From: Thermotoga sp.
GTDB taxonomy: Bacteria; Thermotogota; Thermotogae; Mesoaciditogales; Mesoaciditogaceae
Length of the DNA stretch: 64,000 nucleotides
NCBI GenBank assembly: GCA_020722015.1
Contig: DYLQ01000008.1
Coordinates: forward strand, 1 to 64,000
Reading direction: 5' to 3'
The notes beneath the pieces are model-generated. The model saw only the letters and a list, made by a program, of their open reading frames with translations, searched no databases and was not told where the DNA came from. Every line of letters begins with the position of its first letter. The first letter of the stretch is position 1. This document shows, in pieces, positions 15,672 to 24,520 of the stretch. Made by a program: the position numbers and the translations under genes.

Positions 15672-17462
15672 TTACTGACTGTTATCTCCGGATATGCCAA
15701 GGGTTTTTAACTTTGTTTTGTATACATCGAGGATATCCGTCATCGTTATTATCCCAAGAAAAGCTCCGTTGAGTACAACAGGCACCCATGTACTTTTGTT
15801 TGTATTCATTATTTCCCAGGCTTCCTCGAGGCTTGCATTTGGCTTAATTGACGGGACGCCTGTTTTCATGAAAGTTCTTACCGTTCCATCGTTTAATTGA
15901 TAAATATCGTACATGTAAATAGCACCGAGAAAATGTCCTTGGTTTGACACGGCAATGGACGAGACAGAATTTTGAGTCATCAAAGCTTTTGCCTCTTTTA
16001 CGTCTGCGTCCGGATGAATGGAAATGTTTTTGAAATTTTCTATATCCGTAACTTTGAGATTCGTCAGAATAGGCACGTTGTATTCACCGGCATGAGCGGG
16101 TGAATTTTTTCTGGTTGGAACCTGAGCTTTATATATGGTGTAGTTTCCGGACACAAGATAGGAAATTGAAACTGCTATCATCTCAGCAGGCAAAAGCTGA
16201 AGTCCTCCCGTCATTTCAACAACCATGAGTATAACCGAGACCGGGATTTTTGCCGTTGCTCCATAAAACGCTAACATTCCAACGATCACAAACGGTGCAA
16301 TTGTTGGCACTTGCAATGGAAAAAGGAAATGAAAAATGATGCCGACATCCGCTCCTATGAAAGCACCTGTGAAAATTCCCGGTGCAAATAATCCGCCGCT
16401 TCCGCCGGATCCAACGGTCATGGAAGTTGCGAGTATCTTGATGAACGGTATTGCGAAGATGATGATAAGTACCGGTATCCCAAATGTGGGAAGAGCATCG
16501 AACTTTTGTTCCATCAACATCTGAACCCAGCCATAACCGCTTGCCATGATCTCCGGAAAAAGCAAAGCTATCAATCCTGTTATCATAGCACCTATTGCCG
16601 GTTTAAAATATTTGTTTATACGCATCTTAGAAAACTTATCGTTTATATAATAAAAAGTCTTTGGATAAAGTATCGCCATAAAACCCGCAACCAAGCCAAG
16701 CACAGCATACATGGGCAATCTGATGGGATTAAATGGGGCCAAATAATATCCAAAAATAGGCGTAAAACCATAAAAAATACCGAAAATCGAATATCCGGTC
16801 GCAGAAGCGACAATGGCTGGATATATGACATCAGGTTCAAAATCTCTTTTGTAAAGTATTTCCGCGGCTATAAGAGCTCCGGCGATTGGAGATTTAAAGA
16901 TCGTTCCTATTCCGGCGCCTATACCTATTGCAACCATTTTTCTTCTATCTTCGGAGTTGAGCTTTAAGATATCGGCAACCATGGCACCAAGTCCAGCAGA
17001 TATCTGAGAACTCGGTCCTTCTCTTCCGGCACTTCCCCCCGATCCTATGACTAAAGCAGAGGCTATGAATTTTATAGGCGCTACGCGCCATCTTATCTTT
17101 CCCTGTTTTTGGTGATATGCTTCTATAGCTTTGCTATCCCCTTCAGCTTCAGGAGCAAACTTGTAAACCAAAAGTGAAGATATAAAAGCTCCCGCGATCA
17201 CAACGAGCGGAATAAGGTATATCCTGCCGACGGAATAACTAAGAAGTCCTCCATCGCTTATCGTATGCGGAATATTCATACCAAGTAAATATCCAAGGAA
17301 AAATTTTTCTGAAAGTTCAACTGCGTAGTAAAGTAAAGTTGCTGCAAATCCACTTAAGATCCCGATTATTATTCCGAGTATCAGCCATTTGCCAAAATAA
17401 GAAAATCCCGATATTCGCCTTGGGATGAGACTTTTTAGCTTTTTAAAAAAGTTAAGAGACAT
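15672..17462 (-). CDS. CLC family chloride/proton antiporter with CBS domains
   Basis: About 596 residues: an N-terminal CLC membrane domain with GSGGSAGREGPSSQISAGLG (about 140-160, gating Glu in GREGP) and TVGSGGSGGLFAPGIFTGAFIGA (about 355-377), then two CBS domains (about 470-590: TQNSVSSIAVSNQGHFLGAIY and NKSTWVPVVLNGAFLGIITMTDILDVY). GREGP marks an ordinary CLC rather than a fluoride-specific one. ATG 17462 has AAAGG nine bases upstream; ATG 17471 overlaps that site. It follows the DUF2344 gene by about 20 bases. Confidence 0.9.
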   Translation of the reverse strand: MSLNFFKKLKSLIPRRISGFSYFGKWLILGIIIGILSGFAATLLYYAVELSEKFFLGYLLGMNIPHTISDGGLLSYSVGRIYLIPLVVIAGAFISSLLVYKFAPEAEGDSKAIEAYHQKQGKIRWRVAPIKFIASALVIGSGGSAGREGPSSQISAGLGAMVADILKLNSEDRRKMVAIGIGAGIGTIFKSPIAGALIAAEILYKRDFEPDVIYPAIVASATGYSIFGIFYGFTPIFGYYLAPFNPIRLPMYAVLGLVAGFMAILYPKTFYYINDKFSKMRINKYFKPAIGAMITGLIALLFPEIMASGYGWVQMLMEQKFDALPTFGIPVLIIIFAIPFIKILATSMTVGSGGSGGLFAPGIFTGAFIGADVGIIFHFLFPLQVPTIAPFVIVGMLAFYGATAKIPVSVILMVVEMTGGLQLLPAEMIAVSISYLVSGNYTIYKAQVPTRKNSPAHAGEYNVPILTNLKVTDIENFKNISIHPDADVKEAKALMTQNSVSSIAVSNQGHFLGAIYMYDIYQLNDGTVRTFMKTGVPSIKPNASLEEAWEIMNTNKSTWVPVVLNGAFLGIITMTDILDVYKTKLKTLGISGDNSQ

Positions 17463-17482
17463 CAAAATCATCCTTTGTGATT

Positions 17483-17986
17483 TTAATCTTTGAAAATGGC
17501 ATTATTTCTGATGGTCAAATATTGTCCAAATTCACCGGGTTTCGGAGAATGAGAATTAAATGCGTTAAAAAAGCTAACTATCCAAATTTTCCCTTTATTT
17601 TCTACTTTCCATCCATCTTGTATTTCCGGCTCTTTTAAAAATATCAATTTAAAGAAGTATCCATCTACAGATTTGCCAAGCTCAAAATGCTCATCTACTT
17701 TATCAATTTTGAATATTTCGAATTCAGGTGGCGAGACCGAGTTAGCGGCTTTTAAGAAATCATGGTCTAAGATCTCATCTGTTGATAACAAGAAAAGGCC
17801 TGCTCTGTCTATTACTCCTGTTGGGAGGGCCTGACCGAAAGACAATTTCAGCCTTTGATGAAATCCCTCCGTCATTTTAAATCTTACGTCGGTTCTTCTC
17901 AAAACTCTTTCGATCATTCTTATCATTTCATGATTCGAAAGATATCTCAAAAGTCCGATTCTTTTGTAATGGAAAAGATATTTCAC
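17483..17986 (-). CDS. DUF2344 (TIGR03936) family protein
   Basis: A 167-residue protein beginning MKYLFHYKRIGLLRYLSNHEMIRMIERVLRRTDVRFKMTEGFHQRLKLSFGQALPTGVIDRAG, the typical start of the radical-SAM-linked DUF2344 family. In many bacteria it is fused to, or next to, the TIGR03960 radical SAM protein; here the two overlap by four bases. Biochemical role unknown; linkage to ribosomal protein L21/rne loci in other bacteria suggests RNA-related work (family knowledge). Confidence 0.88.
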   Translation of the reverse strand: MKYLFHYKRIGLLRYLSNHEMIRMIERVLRRTDVRFKMTEGFHQRLKLSFGQALPTGVIDRAGLFLLSTDEILDHDFLKAANSVSPPEFEIFKIDKVDEHFELGKSVDGYFFKLIFLKEPEIQDGWKVENKGKIWIVSFFNAFNSHSPKPGEFGQYLTIRNNAIFKD

Positions 17987-19743
17987 GAAATACCTTCCTG
18001 AATTACGTTATCAACGTTGAATTTTTGACATACACCGCATCCGGTACATCCATCTCTGCAATCCGGAGTTAATCTTTCTTTTATGGATTTCAGATGTTCT
18101 GACCATAAGAAGCCTTTCGAAATTCCAGAGTCTACAAAATCCCATGGAAATGGATCTTTGAAGGACTTTGCGCTCATGATCTTTTGAAGATCTATTTTCT
18201 TGTCTTCGAAAATTTTCATCCATTTGCCTGGATTGAACATCTCGTCCCAGTCTGCGAAAATGAGATCTTGCTTTTCTGCTTCTTCTACGACTTCTCCAAT
18301 TGCCTTACCGCCTCTTGAAAGTACACCTTCTATGATCGCCTTGTAAGGATCTGTGAAGTTGAGTTTTGCAAATCTTCTCGTCCAATTTAAAAGTTTAAAC
18401 CTTCTGAAAGCTTCATCCGGCATTATTTGGGCTTCAAATTGAAATGGCGTGTGTGCCTTTGGGACAAAGACCCCTATCGTTGCCGAAATCTCATGAAAAC
18501 CCATGCGTTTTATCTTATCGATTAGAATGCCTATGGCTTTAACGTCTTCGTCTGTTTCGGTTGGAAGGCCTATCATGAAGTAGAGCTTTATCTTTTTCCA
18601 ACCCTTTTCGATTGCCAATTTTGCCGCCGAAAATATATCGTCTTCGGTTATTCCCTTGTTTATGACATTTCTAAGCCTTTGAGTTCCCGCTTCCGGCGCG
18701 ATCGTAATTCCGCTTTTCCGGATCGTACCTATTGCTTCTGCAATCTCAACGGTAAGAGCATTGGCCCTTGTGGATGGAATTGAGAAAGAGGTATCTGTGA
18801 TCTTTTTCAAAAGATCGACAGTATCGTTTATTTGGCTGTGATCTGCACTACTTAAAGAAAGCAGACCGAGTTCTTCATAACCTGTTCTTTCTACGATCTT
18901 TTTTGATACGTCGTAAATTTCGGTCGCACTTCTCTCCCTTACCGGTCTGTATATCATACCTGCCTGACAGAATCTGCATCCATTCGTGCATCCTCTCATT
19001 ATCTCGACGACGCCTCTATCGTGTACTATTTCCGTGTATGGAATTATCTGATCTACAGGAGCCCAATCCATCTTCATTTCAGAAATGATCCTTTTTCTAA
19101 CCTTGTTGTTGTATCTGGGAACGTAAACACCTTCTATTTTACTTAAGAATTCAAGTTTTTCAGAGCGTGATCTTCCTTTTTTAATAGCGACAAGCATTTC
19201 CGTTGTTGCCTCTTCACCATCTCCGATGAGGAATGCATCCACGAAATCTTCAATAGGGGTAGGGTTAAAGGTGCATGGTCCGCCTGCTATGACTATCGGA
19301 TCTTCATCGGATCTGTGAGCGCTTTTTATGGGAATGTCACCCAGCCTTAGCGCTCTTAAGACGTTTGGATATGACATTTCATACTGAAGTGTAAACCCTA
19401 TGACGTCGAATGCTTTTACGGGAGTGTAAGTTTCATAGGAATAAAGTGGAATACCCTTATCGATCATGATTTTTTGCATGTCAGGCCATGGTAAGTAAGC
19501 GCGTTCGCATTTTGCAAAATCCGTTTTGTTGACGATATCGTATAGAATCTTTACTCCAAAATGAGACATCCCCACATCATAGAGATCAGGGAAAATAAGA
19601 CACATGGAAAGTTCGGCATCTTTTTTTACAGAATTATACTCGTTGCCTATGTACCTGCTTGGTTTCTCAACTTTATCAAGTATATCAACGAGTTTTTTAA
19701 GAACGTTCGAATCCTTTTTCACTCTTTGGCGCTCATCTCTCAC
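17983..19743 (-). CDS. B12-binding-type radical SAM protein (TIGR03960 family)
   Basis: A 586-residue protein. The N-terminal 200 residues resemble a B12-binding-like Rossmann domain (MCLIFPDLYDVGMSHFGVKILYDIVNK), followed by the radical SAM core with MRGCTNGCRFCQAGMIYRPVRERS (CxxxCxxC, about 252-258) and a C-terminal Cys cluster DCRDGCTGCGVCQKF near residue 570. It forms a translational pair with DUF2344. The start GTG 19743 overlaps the activase gene end. The reaction is unknown. Confidence 0.9.
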   Translation of the reverse strand: MRDERQRVKKDSNVLKKLVDILDKVEKPSRYIGNEYNSVKKDAELSMCLIFPDLYDVGMSHFGVKILYDIVNKTDFAKCERAYLPWPDMQKIMIDKGIPLYSYETYTPVKAFDVIGFTLQYEMSYPNVLRALRLGDIPIKSAHRSDEDPIVIAGGPCTFNPTPIEDFVDAFLIGDGEEATTEMLVAIKKGRSRSEKLEFLSKIEGVYVPRYNNKVRKRIISEMKMDWAPVDQIIPYTEIVHDRGVVEIMRGCTNGCRFCQAGMIYRPVRERSATEIYDVSKKIVERTGYEELGLLSLSSADHSQINDTVDLLKKITDTSFSIPSTRANALTVEIAEAIGTIRKSGITIAPEAGTQRLRNVINKGITEDDIFSAAKLAIEKGWKKIKLYFMIGLPTETDEDVKAIGILIDKIKRMGFHEISATIGVFVPKAHTPFQFEAQIMPDEAFRRFKLLNWTRRFAKLNFTDPYKAIIEGVLSRGGKAIGEVVEEAEKQDLIFADWDEMFNPGKWMKIFEDKKIDLQKIMSAKSFKDPFPWDFVDSGISKGFLWSEHLKSIKERLTPDCRDGCTGCGVCQKFNVDNVIQEGIS

Positions 19744-20779
19744 TGTTTATGATTTCTGATTTTCTGTCAACTCTTTCATTTTTTCTCACTTTAGATGTAA
19801 GCCTGTTGGACCACTTGCCACATCTGTCACCCCAGTAGGCTATGGTTTCACCGTTTTCTATAACTTCGTAAACTTCGCAGTTATTTGCGCAACCATCGCA
19901 GTAGAAGACGCGCGTTTTGTGTTCGAGTTCTGTCACTTTGAACCCTTTGAAGTTCGTTTTCTGACCTGTGATCTCAACTTCTCTCTTGGCAAGCATGGCG
20001 ACACCCCAAGCACCCATGAGTTTGTTGTTTTTAGGGACTATAACTTCTGTTCCAACGGCATTTTCAAAGGCTTTGACTATACCGATGTTTTCCGAAACTC
20101 CACCTTGAAAGACGAATTTCGGTAATAATTCTTTTCCCCTTGCAAGATTGTTGAGATAATTTCTCACGAGACTTTCCGAAAGTCCAGCTACTATATCTTC
20201 AGGAGTTGCTCCCATCTGTTGTTTGTGGATCATGTCCGACTCCGCAAAAACCGTACATCTTCCCGCTATTCTGACTGGATTTGTGGCTCTTAACGAATAA
20301 TCCCCGAACTTTTCTATGTCAATTCCGATTCTTTCAGCCTGGTGATCGAGAAAAGATCCCGTACCGGCGGCACAAACGGTATTCATGGCAAAATCAGTAA
20401 CGGCACCGTTTCTTATGAAAATTATCTTTGAATCTTGCCCTCCTATTTCGAAGATCGTGGATACATCCGGGACTTCGTGAATAGCAGCGTAAGCATGGGC
20501 AGATATTTCATTTTTTATGATATCGGCCCCCACAACAACTCCGGCAAGTTGCCTTCCGCTTCCCGTTGTTCCAACGGCTATGACCTCTATGTCACCAAAT
20601 TTTGAAGTGATGACGTTGTACGCCTCAATCATACCTGATTTTATCGTATCGATTGGATTTCCTTTTGTTCGAATGTACAGACCTTCCACTATCTCATCAT
20701 TTTCATCCACAAAAATGACCTTAGTCGTTACAGATCCAACATCTATTCCCAAAGCAACCTGTTTTGACAATTTTTTCAC
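19733..20779 (-). CDS. acyl-CoA dehydratase activase (BcrA/HgdC family)
   Basis: A 348-residue ASKHA-fold ATPase: phosphate loop LGIDVGSVTTKVIFVD (10-25), GTTGSGRQ, IFEIGGQDSKIIF, and NTVCAAGTGSFLDHQAERI with the bridging-cluster cysteine. C-terminal VFYCDGCANNCEVYE adds more cysteines. Family members use ATP hydrolysis to inject a low-potential electron into 2-hydroxyacyl-CoA dehydratases. Here it stands next to two dehydratase-related genes of the kind usually fused to it in large activase-like proteins. Substrate unknown. Confidence 0.88.
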   Translation of the reverse strand: MKKLSKQVALGIDVGSVTTKVIFVDENDEIVEGLYIRTKGNPIDTIKSGMIEAYNVITSKFGDIEVIAVGTTGSGRQLAGVVVGADIIKNEISAHAYAAIHEVPDVSTIFEIGGQDSKIIFIRNGAVTDFAMNTVCAAGTGSFLDHQAERIGIDIEKFGDYSLRATNPVRIAGRCTVFAESDMIHKQQMGATPEDIVAGLSESLVRNYLNNLARGKELLPKFVFQGGVSENIGIVKAFENAVGTEVIVPKNNKLMGAWGVAMLAKREVEITGQKTNFKGFKVTELEHKTRVFYCDGCANNCEVYEVIENGETIAYWGDRCGKWSNRLTSKVRKNERVDRKSEIINSER

Positions 20780-20783
20780 CTCT

Positions 20784-21938
20784 TTAATTTTTAACCGTTA
20801 CATGTGATTCTTTCTCTTCGTGCGTCTTAATTTGCCTTCTGCTTTTTATCATATCGACGAAAGCTTCAAGTCTTGTCACGAATCCTGCCTCCCCCGTTTG
20901 TTCATCGAAAGCAAGACTTAAGACCGGAATATCGTAATCTTCGCTAACTTTTGTGAGTATCTCCTTTGCCGCTGTTTCAGGCAAACATCCGAAAGGTTGA
21001 GCTTGAATGACCCCATCGTAACCGGCTTTTTTGTAGAGAATGGTGTTCATTATGCTTTCTTGACCATCCCCGCCTATGAAAAAGTCAAGATATCCCTTGT
21101 TAACCTCAAGCATGTGCGCTTTATGGGATTTTGCCTTTATGAGTCTGTCAAGAGTCCAATTTGTGACTCTCAAAGATCTGTCAACGTCAACTCCCATGTA
21201 CGCCAGTTTTTTCTCTATATCGAGATTGTTACTGTAATCCATGAGTATATAGGCTTCACCGACAAGACCTACCTTGGGAAGATCGTCGCGCTCAACGTGG
21301 GGATTTTTATCCATCTTTTCGATTTCTTCGTTCAGTATTTTTTTGATAGCCTTAACTTTATTAGGTGCATGCCTTATTCTCTCAATGGCTTTATCGAAAA
21401 TTCTCTCCGTAGATCCGGAGACTTTTTCTCTCGGAATAAGATGGTAAAGTTTTTTCTCAAGTTGTTCTGTCGCGTAAACCTTCCAGCCTGCTATCACAAA
21501 GGCTTTCACCACAATCCACGGAGCATGCCATCCAGTTAACTTTATGAGCTTCTTGAAGAATCTGGGAATTCCCTTGTAAAGCGGCGGATAAATGCCTTCG
21601 ACGTTTACGACTTCAAAATTGGTAAAGCCCTTGTCTTTTAAAATCTTGTAATACAACGGACTGTAATACCCAAATCTGCAAGGTCCATAGCTTTCAAGAG
21701 AAACCATTTTGAAATACCTGTCCGGATTTTTTTCAAGTACTCTTTCAAATTGCCCTAACAATATCTTAAATGGAAAACACATGTATTCCGGAGAATTGGA
21801 AACACCTTCTTTTATCGTTTCGTTATTTGTGGGTTCTGGCATTATGACATCATATCCGAGTATTTGAAAAAAACTTTCAAAGGCTGCGTACGTGTACCCC
21901 ATTCTCGGTACCGTGTAAGTTATTTTCTTGTGTGACAA
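20784..21938 (-). CDS. 2-hydroxyacyl-CoA dehydratase-related protein (COG3580/DUF2229 type)
   Basis: About 384 residues: TVPRMGYTYAAFESFFQILGYDVIMPEPTNNETIKEGVSNSPEYMCFPFKILLG, and near the C-terminus GVIQAQPFGCLPETAAKEIL and DIPVLSLAFDEQTGEAGFVTRLEAFVDMIK. These blocks match the HgdB-like domains that bind a 4Fe-4S cluster. I prefer TTG 21938, eight bases after GAGGTGAT; the ATGs upstream overlap that site. It shares its C-terminal block with the next gene upstream, so the two are paralogues. Confidence 0.78.
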   Translation of the reverse strand: MSHKKITYTVPRMGYTYAAFESFFQILGYDVIMPEPTNNETIKEGVSNSPEYMCFPFKILLGQFERVLEKNPDRYFKMVSLESYGPCRFGYYSPLYYKILKDKGFTNFEVVNVEGIYPPLYKGIPRFFKKLIKLTGWHAPWIVVKAFVIAGWKVYATEQLEKKLYHLIPREKVSGSTERIFDKAIERIRHAPNKVKAIKKILNEEIEKMDKNPHVERDDLPKVGLVGEAYILMDYSNNLDIEKKLAYMGVDVDRSLRVTNWTLDRLIKAKSHKAHMLEVNKGYLDFFIGGDGQESIMNTILYKKAGYDGVIQAQPFGCLPETAAKEILTKVSEDYDIPVLSLAFDEQTGEAGFVTRLEAFVDMIKSRRQIKTHEEKESHVTVKN

Positions 21939-22920
21939 GACCATCACCTCTTTTCACGCGTATCAAGTCGATGAAAGCCTCTATTCTCGTTGCAAGTCCA
22001 GCATCTCCGGTCTGCTCATCGACTATTATGTGCATAACGGGTTTTCCAACCTCTTTCGAATAAAGATCGAGGAGTTTTTGATATATAGAACTTATTCCGC
22101 AGTTAAAAGACGATATGCTTATAACTCCATCGACGTCAGGTGAATCTATGTAATACATTCCGCCCTTTGCGGCCGCATTTGCCTGATACCAGAAAAGGTC
22201 CTTTATCATGTATTTGGAGTAATGATTGTAAACTCTTGGATTCAACATATCGGTCGCGACTATGCCAACATTGAAATCTTCAAGTTTGGATATGATATCT
22301 CCATTTGTAAAGGTGTCATAAACATCGTACGGAAATCCAGCAAGAGCAACTGTATAGCGTTGTTTTGAGACCGGCTTTTTTATCAACGTTTCGAGATCAC
22401 GTATGTTTTTGACCACATCAAGAAAGGTATGACCGGATCTTAAAGATTTTGTGGCGAGCTTTTGGTACTCTATGCCAACTTTAACAGCTGACTTTATTTT
22501 TTCATCAGAATCTCCAAGTTGTCTTCCTATCTCTTCAAATGCCGTGATTATAGGCTTTTCTCCTTGTCGAGTGTAAAAAGTCGCCGTTAAAATTCTGTTT
22601 GCATCTCTTACGAATGCACTTTTCATCAAGTCTGGAAGGGCAGCCAACTTTGGACATGTGTATTTGTACTTTTCCTCGCTTGCAATTCTTGGGACAAAAA
22701 CGAGATCAACATCCTTTTTATCAAGCAGATATTTGACGTGCCCATGGAAAACCTTCACCGAAATACATATATCGTCAACGGAATGAGAAACGCCTAAGTT
22801 TATGATTTCTTTGTTCGTTGGAACTGACAATCTTAACTCGTGTCCAAGTGACGAAAAGAACCCATACCACATGGGATAATAAACGTAAAAATACAATGCC
22901 CTTGGAATTCCTATCTTCAA
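21877..22920 (-). CDS. 2-hydroxyacyl-CoA dehydratase-related protein (COG3581 type)
   Basis: A 347-residue paralogue of the following gene: MKIGIPRALYFYVYYPMWYGFFSSLGHELRLSVPTNKEIINLGVSHSVDDICISVKVFHGHV, then VDGVISISSFNCGISSIYQK and PVMHIIVDEQTGDAGLATRIEAFIDLIRVKRG. Start TTG 22920 has AGGTGG upstream. The three genes in order equal the domain order seen in single large proteins elsewhere. The 5' 50 bases and the leader are part of a 102-bp tandem duplication. Confidence 0.78.
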   Translation of the reverse strand: MKIGIPRALYFYVYYPMWYGFFSSLGHELRLSVPTNKEIINLGVSHSVDDICISVKVFHGHVKYLLDKKDVDLVFVPRIASEEKYKYTCPKLAALPDLMKSAFVRDANRILTATFYTRQGEKPIITAFEEIGRQLGDSDEKIKSAVKVGIEYQKLATKSLRSGHTFLDVVKNIRDLETLIKKPVSKQRYTVALAGFPYDVYDTFTNGDIISKLEDFNVGIVATDMLNPRVYNHYSKYMIKDLFWYQANAAAKGGMYYIDSPDVDGVISISSFNCGISSIYQKLLDLYSKEVGKPVMHIIVDEQTGDAGLATRIEAFIDLIRVKRGDGLVTQENNLHGTENGVHVRSL

Positions 22921-23075
22921 AGTCTACCACCTCTATTCACAAACATAAAATATTTTACCACAAAGCCAGTTAATGGGATAATAAACGTAAAAATACAATG
23001 CCCTTGGAATTCCTATCTTCAAAGTCTACCACCTCTATTCACAAACATAAAATATTTTACCACAAAGCCAGTTAA
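22871..23075. repeat. 102-bp exact tandem duplication
   Basis: 22871-22973 and 22973-23075 are identical by eye (unit period 102, sharing one A). The unit covers the first 17 codons of the COG3581-type gene, its TTG start, ribosome site and 50 bases of upstream sequence. Identity over the whole unit points to a recent event or an assembly artefact. Confidence 0.9.
22933..23022 (-). pseudogene. truncated duplicate start of the COG3581-type gene
   Basis: Outer duplicate copy: a TTG start with the same AGGTGG site encodes the first 16 residues of the gene (MKIGIPRALYFYVYYP), then runs into 13 foreign residues and stops at TAG just before the intact copy's ribosome site. If transcribed, it would be translated as a 29-residue leader peptide. 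Confidence 0.55.
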
Positions 23076-23081
23076 AATGAT

Positions 23082-23103
23082 AAAGGGCGCATATGCGCCC
23101 TTT
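23082..23103. terminator. bidirectional hairpin terminator
   Basis: AAAGGGCGCAT/ATGCGCCCTTT is a perfect palindrome with T-rich flanks on both strands. It ends the protease operon on the minus strand, 20 bases after the protease stop. Confidence 0.75.
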
Positions 23104-23123
23104 ATTCTACAAAATCAAACTCA

Positions 23124-24506
23124 TCAATGCCCGCTTTGAGCGGCCAAATTCCACAGATACATGAATTGTTCCAGAGACCCTCCGCCTATTTTACCGGTCT
23201 TCGGCACACCTATATCGTACTTTGATATGGTTTCGGAAGATGGGTTGGTTTGGTGCAGGGCATCTACGAGCAAGTTCCAATCTTCCATGTTGACGTACCC
23301 GTCACCGTTGAAGTCGGCTTGCGAGTAAGCGCTGTTGACCGTCTTGAAGATTGGAACGTAGAACCAATTTCCGTAAGATTCAAATTTCCATGCCGGCACA
23401 TTTCCGGATGCGTATTCTTGAGGTGTTACCCATGGCTGCAGCCAATAGCCGTTCATTCCCCAGCTTGTACCCCATGAGTTTCTCACTATCCAGACGTTGT
23501 AAGTTTGGCCGTTTGAGGCTTGATAATTGTTTATCCATCCTACGATTTGAACGGCATGTCCTCCGACATATGGGTTACTGGATGAGCCTGGATTTGTCGG
23601 AACGTAAACACCGCTCGTGTAATAATCGAAACTTGCAGGAACAAGGAACGAAACGCTTACAGATCCGTACTTCATTATCATCGTCTTTATCGCGTTTATG
23701 TACTGATTATAACTCACGTGGTAATAGTATGCCTCTTCGGGAGCACTCAAAAGCAAAAGTGTTCCTTGAGAGTATGTTAGATCATTTTGCCAGTTTGAGT
23801 TTTGAGGATCCCATTCAATCCAAGGAGAATTCTCGTAAGAGATGGTTGGAAAGTCCGTCGCCGGAGGCATTCCGTACCTTATGGCGTTGTACATCGCAAA
23901 GTACTGGTTACCGCCTGCATCTAAATTGGAATCCTGAATCACCCAACCGTTTGCCGCAATCAAAAGATTCCAATCGACATCATGGTATGCGGCAAACTGC
24001 GTCGAAAGGACGGGAATATTCGATGATGAAACCACGCCTTGCACCGCAAGAGCCGTCTCAAAGGTTTCTGTCGTCGAGAAAGCCCAACACGTTCCGTGGT
24101 ACCCCTGATCTTTAACGGGTGTAACGTAAGAAATGCCTGGATAATTCACGAATTGATCGCTAAGATCGTAAGCAGACGGAAGATTAGATGCATTCATCGT
24201 CAAAGGATTGAACATCGTGTAGGATCCCATAAGCATATCATCCGTTGTCGTAAGCTTTTTCGTGAGAAAAGCAGAGACAAAGTCTTTCGGTAAAGGTCTC
24301 CATCCGTTCATCACGGAGAGTTGACCTATCGTTTTTCCATCGAATCCGTTAAGACCGGCCACCCACGGAAGACCATTTTGAACATTTTGGGCGTTTATCT
24401 CGTTGACAACAGCCGTACTCAGTACGGTCTGTTCGTTCAAAGAAAGGCCAAACGCGAAGATCGCCATTATCATCAAAGATACAAGAACCAATGTCATCTT
24501 TTTCAT
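23124..24506 (-). CDS. secreted papain-family (C1A) cysteine protease with dockerin-like domain
   Basis: Preprotein of about 460 residues. Signal peptide MKKMTLVLVSLMIMAIFAFGLS, a propeptide-like stretch (GLNGFDGKTIGQLSVMNGWRPLP), then the catalytic domain with VKDQGYHGTCWAFSTTE (active Cys), GGHAVQIVGW (His) and IVRNSWGTSWGMNGYW (Asn). The C-terminal ~70 residues hold two EF-hand-like repeats, ADFNGDGYVNMEDWNLLVDAL and YDIGVPKTGKIGGGSLEQFMYLW, as in dockerins. ATG 24506 with GGGGTGATC is preferred over ATG 24524. It is translationally linked to the lipoprotein upstream. Confidence 0.85.
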   Translation of the reverse strand: MKKMTLVLVSLMIMAIFAFGLSLNEQTVLSTAVVNEINAQNVQNGLPWVAGLNGFDGKTIGQLSVMNGWRPLPKDFVSAFLTKKLTTTDDMLMGSYTMFNPLTMNASNLPSAYDLSDQFVNYPGISYVTPVKDQGYHGTCWAFSTTETFETALAVQGVVSSSNIPVLSTQFAAYHDVDWNLLIAANGWVIQDSNLDAGGNQYFAMYNAIRYGMPPATDFPTISYENSPWIEWDPQNSNWQNDLTYSQGTLLLLSAPEEAYYYHVSYNQYINAIKTMIMKYGSVSVSFLVPASFDYYTSGVYVPTNPGSSSNPYVGGHAVQIVGWINNYQASNGQTYNVWIVRNSWGTSWGMNGYWLQPWVTPQEYASGNVPAWKFESYGNWFYVPIFKTVNSAYSQADFNGDGYVNMEDWNLLVDALHQTNPSSETISKYDIGVPKTGKIGGGSLEQFMYLWNLAAQSGH

Positions 24507-24520
24507 ATCGATCACCCCGC

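Noticed and set aside
15672-17471. CLC protein as a fluoride-specific CLC-F exporter
   Set aside because: It has the ordinary GREGP gating motif and no riboswitch upstream; its nearness to the fluoride locus is not evidence.
23351-24115. Plus-strand 254-residue open frame antisense to the protease
   Set aside because: Composition is arginine/serine-rich shadow coding; the minus strand encodes a clear C1A protease.
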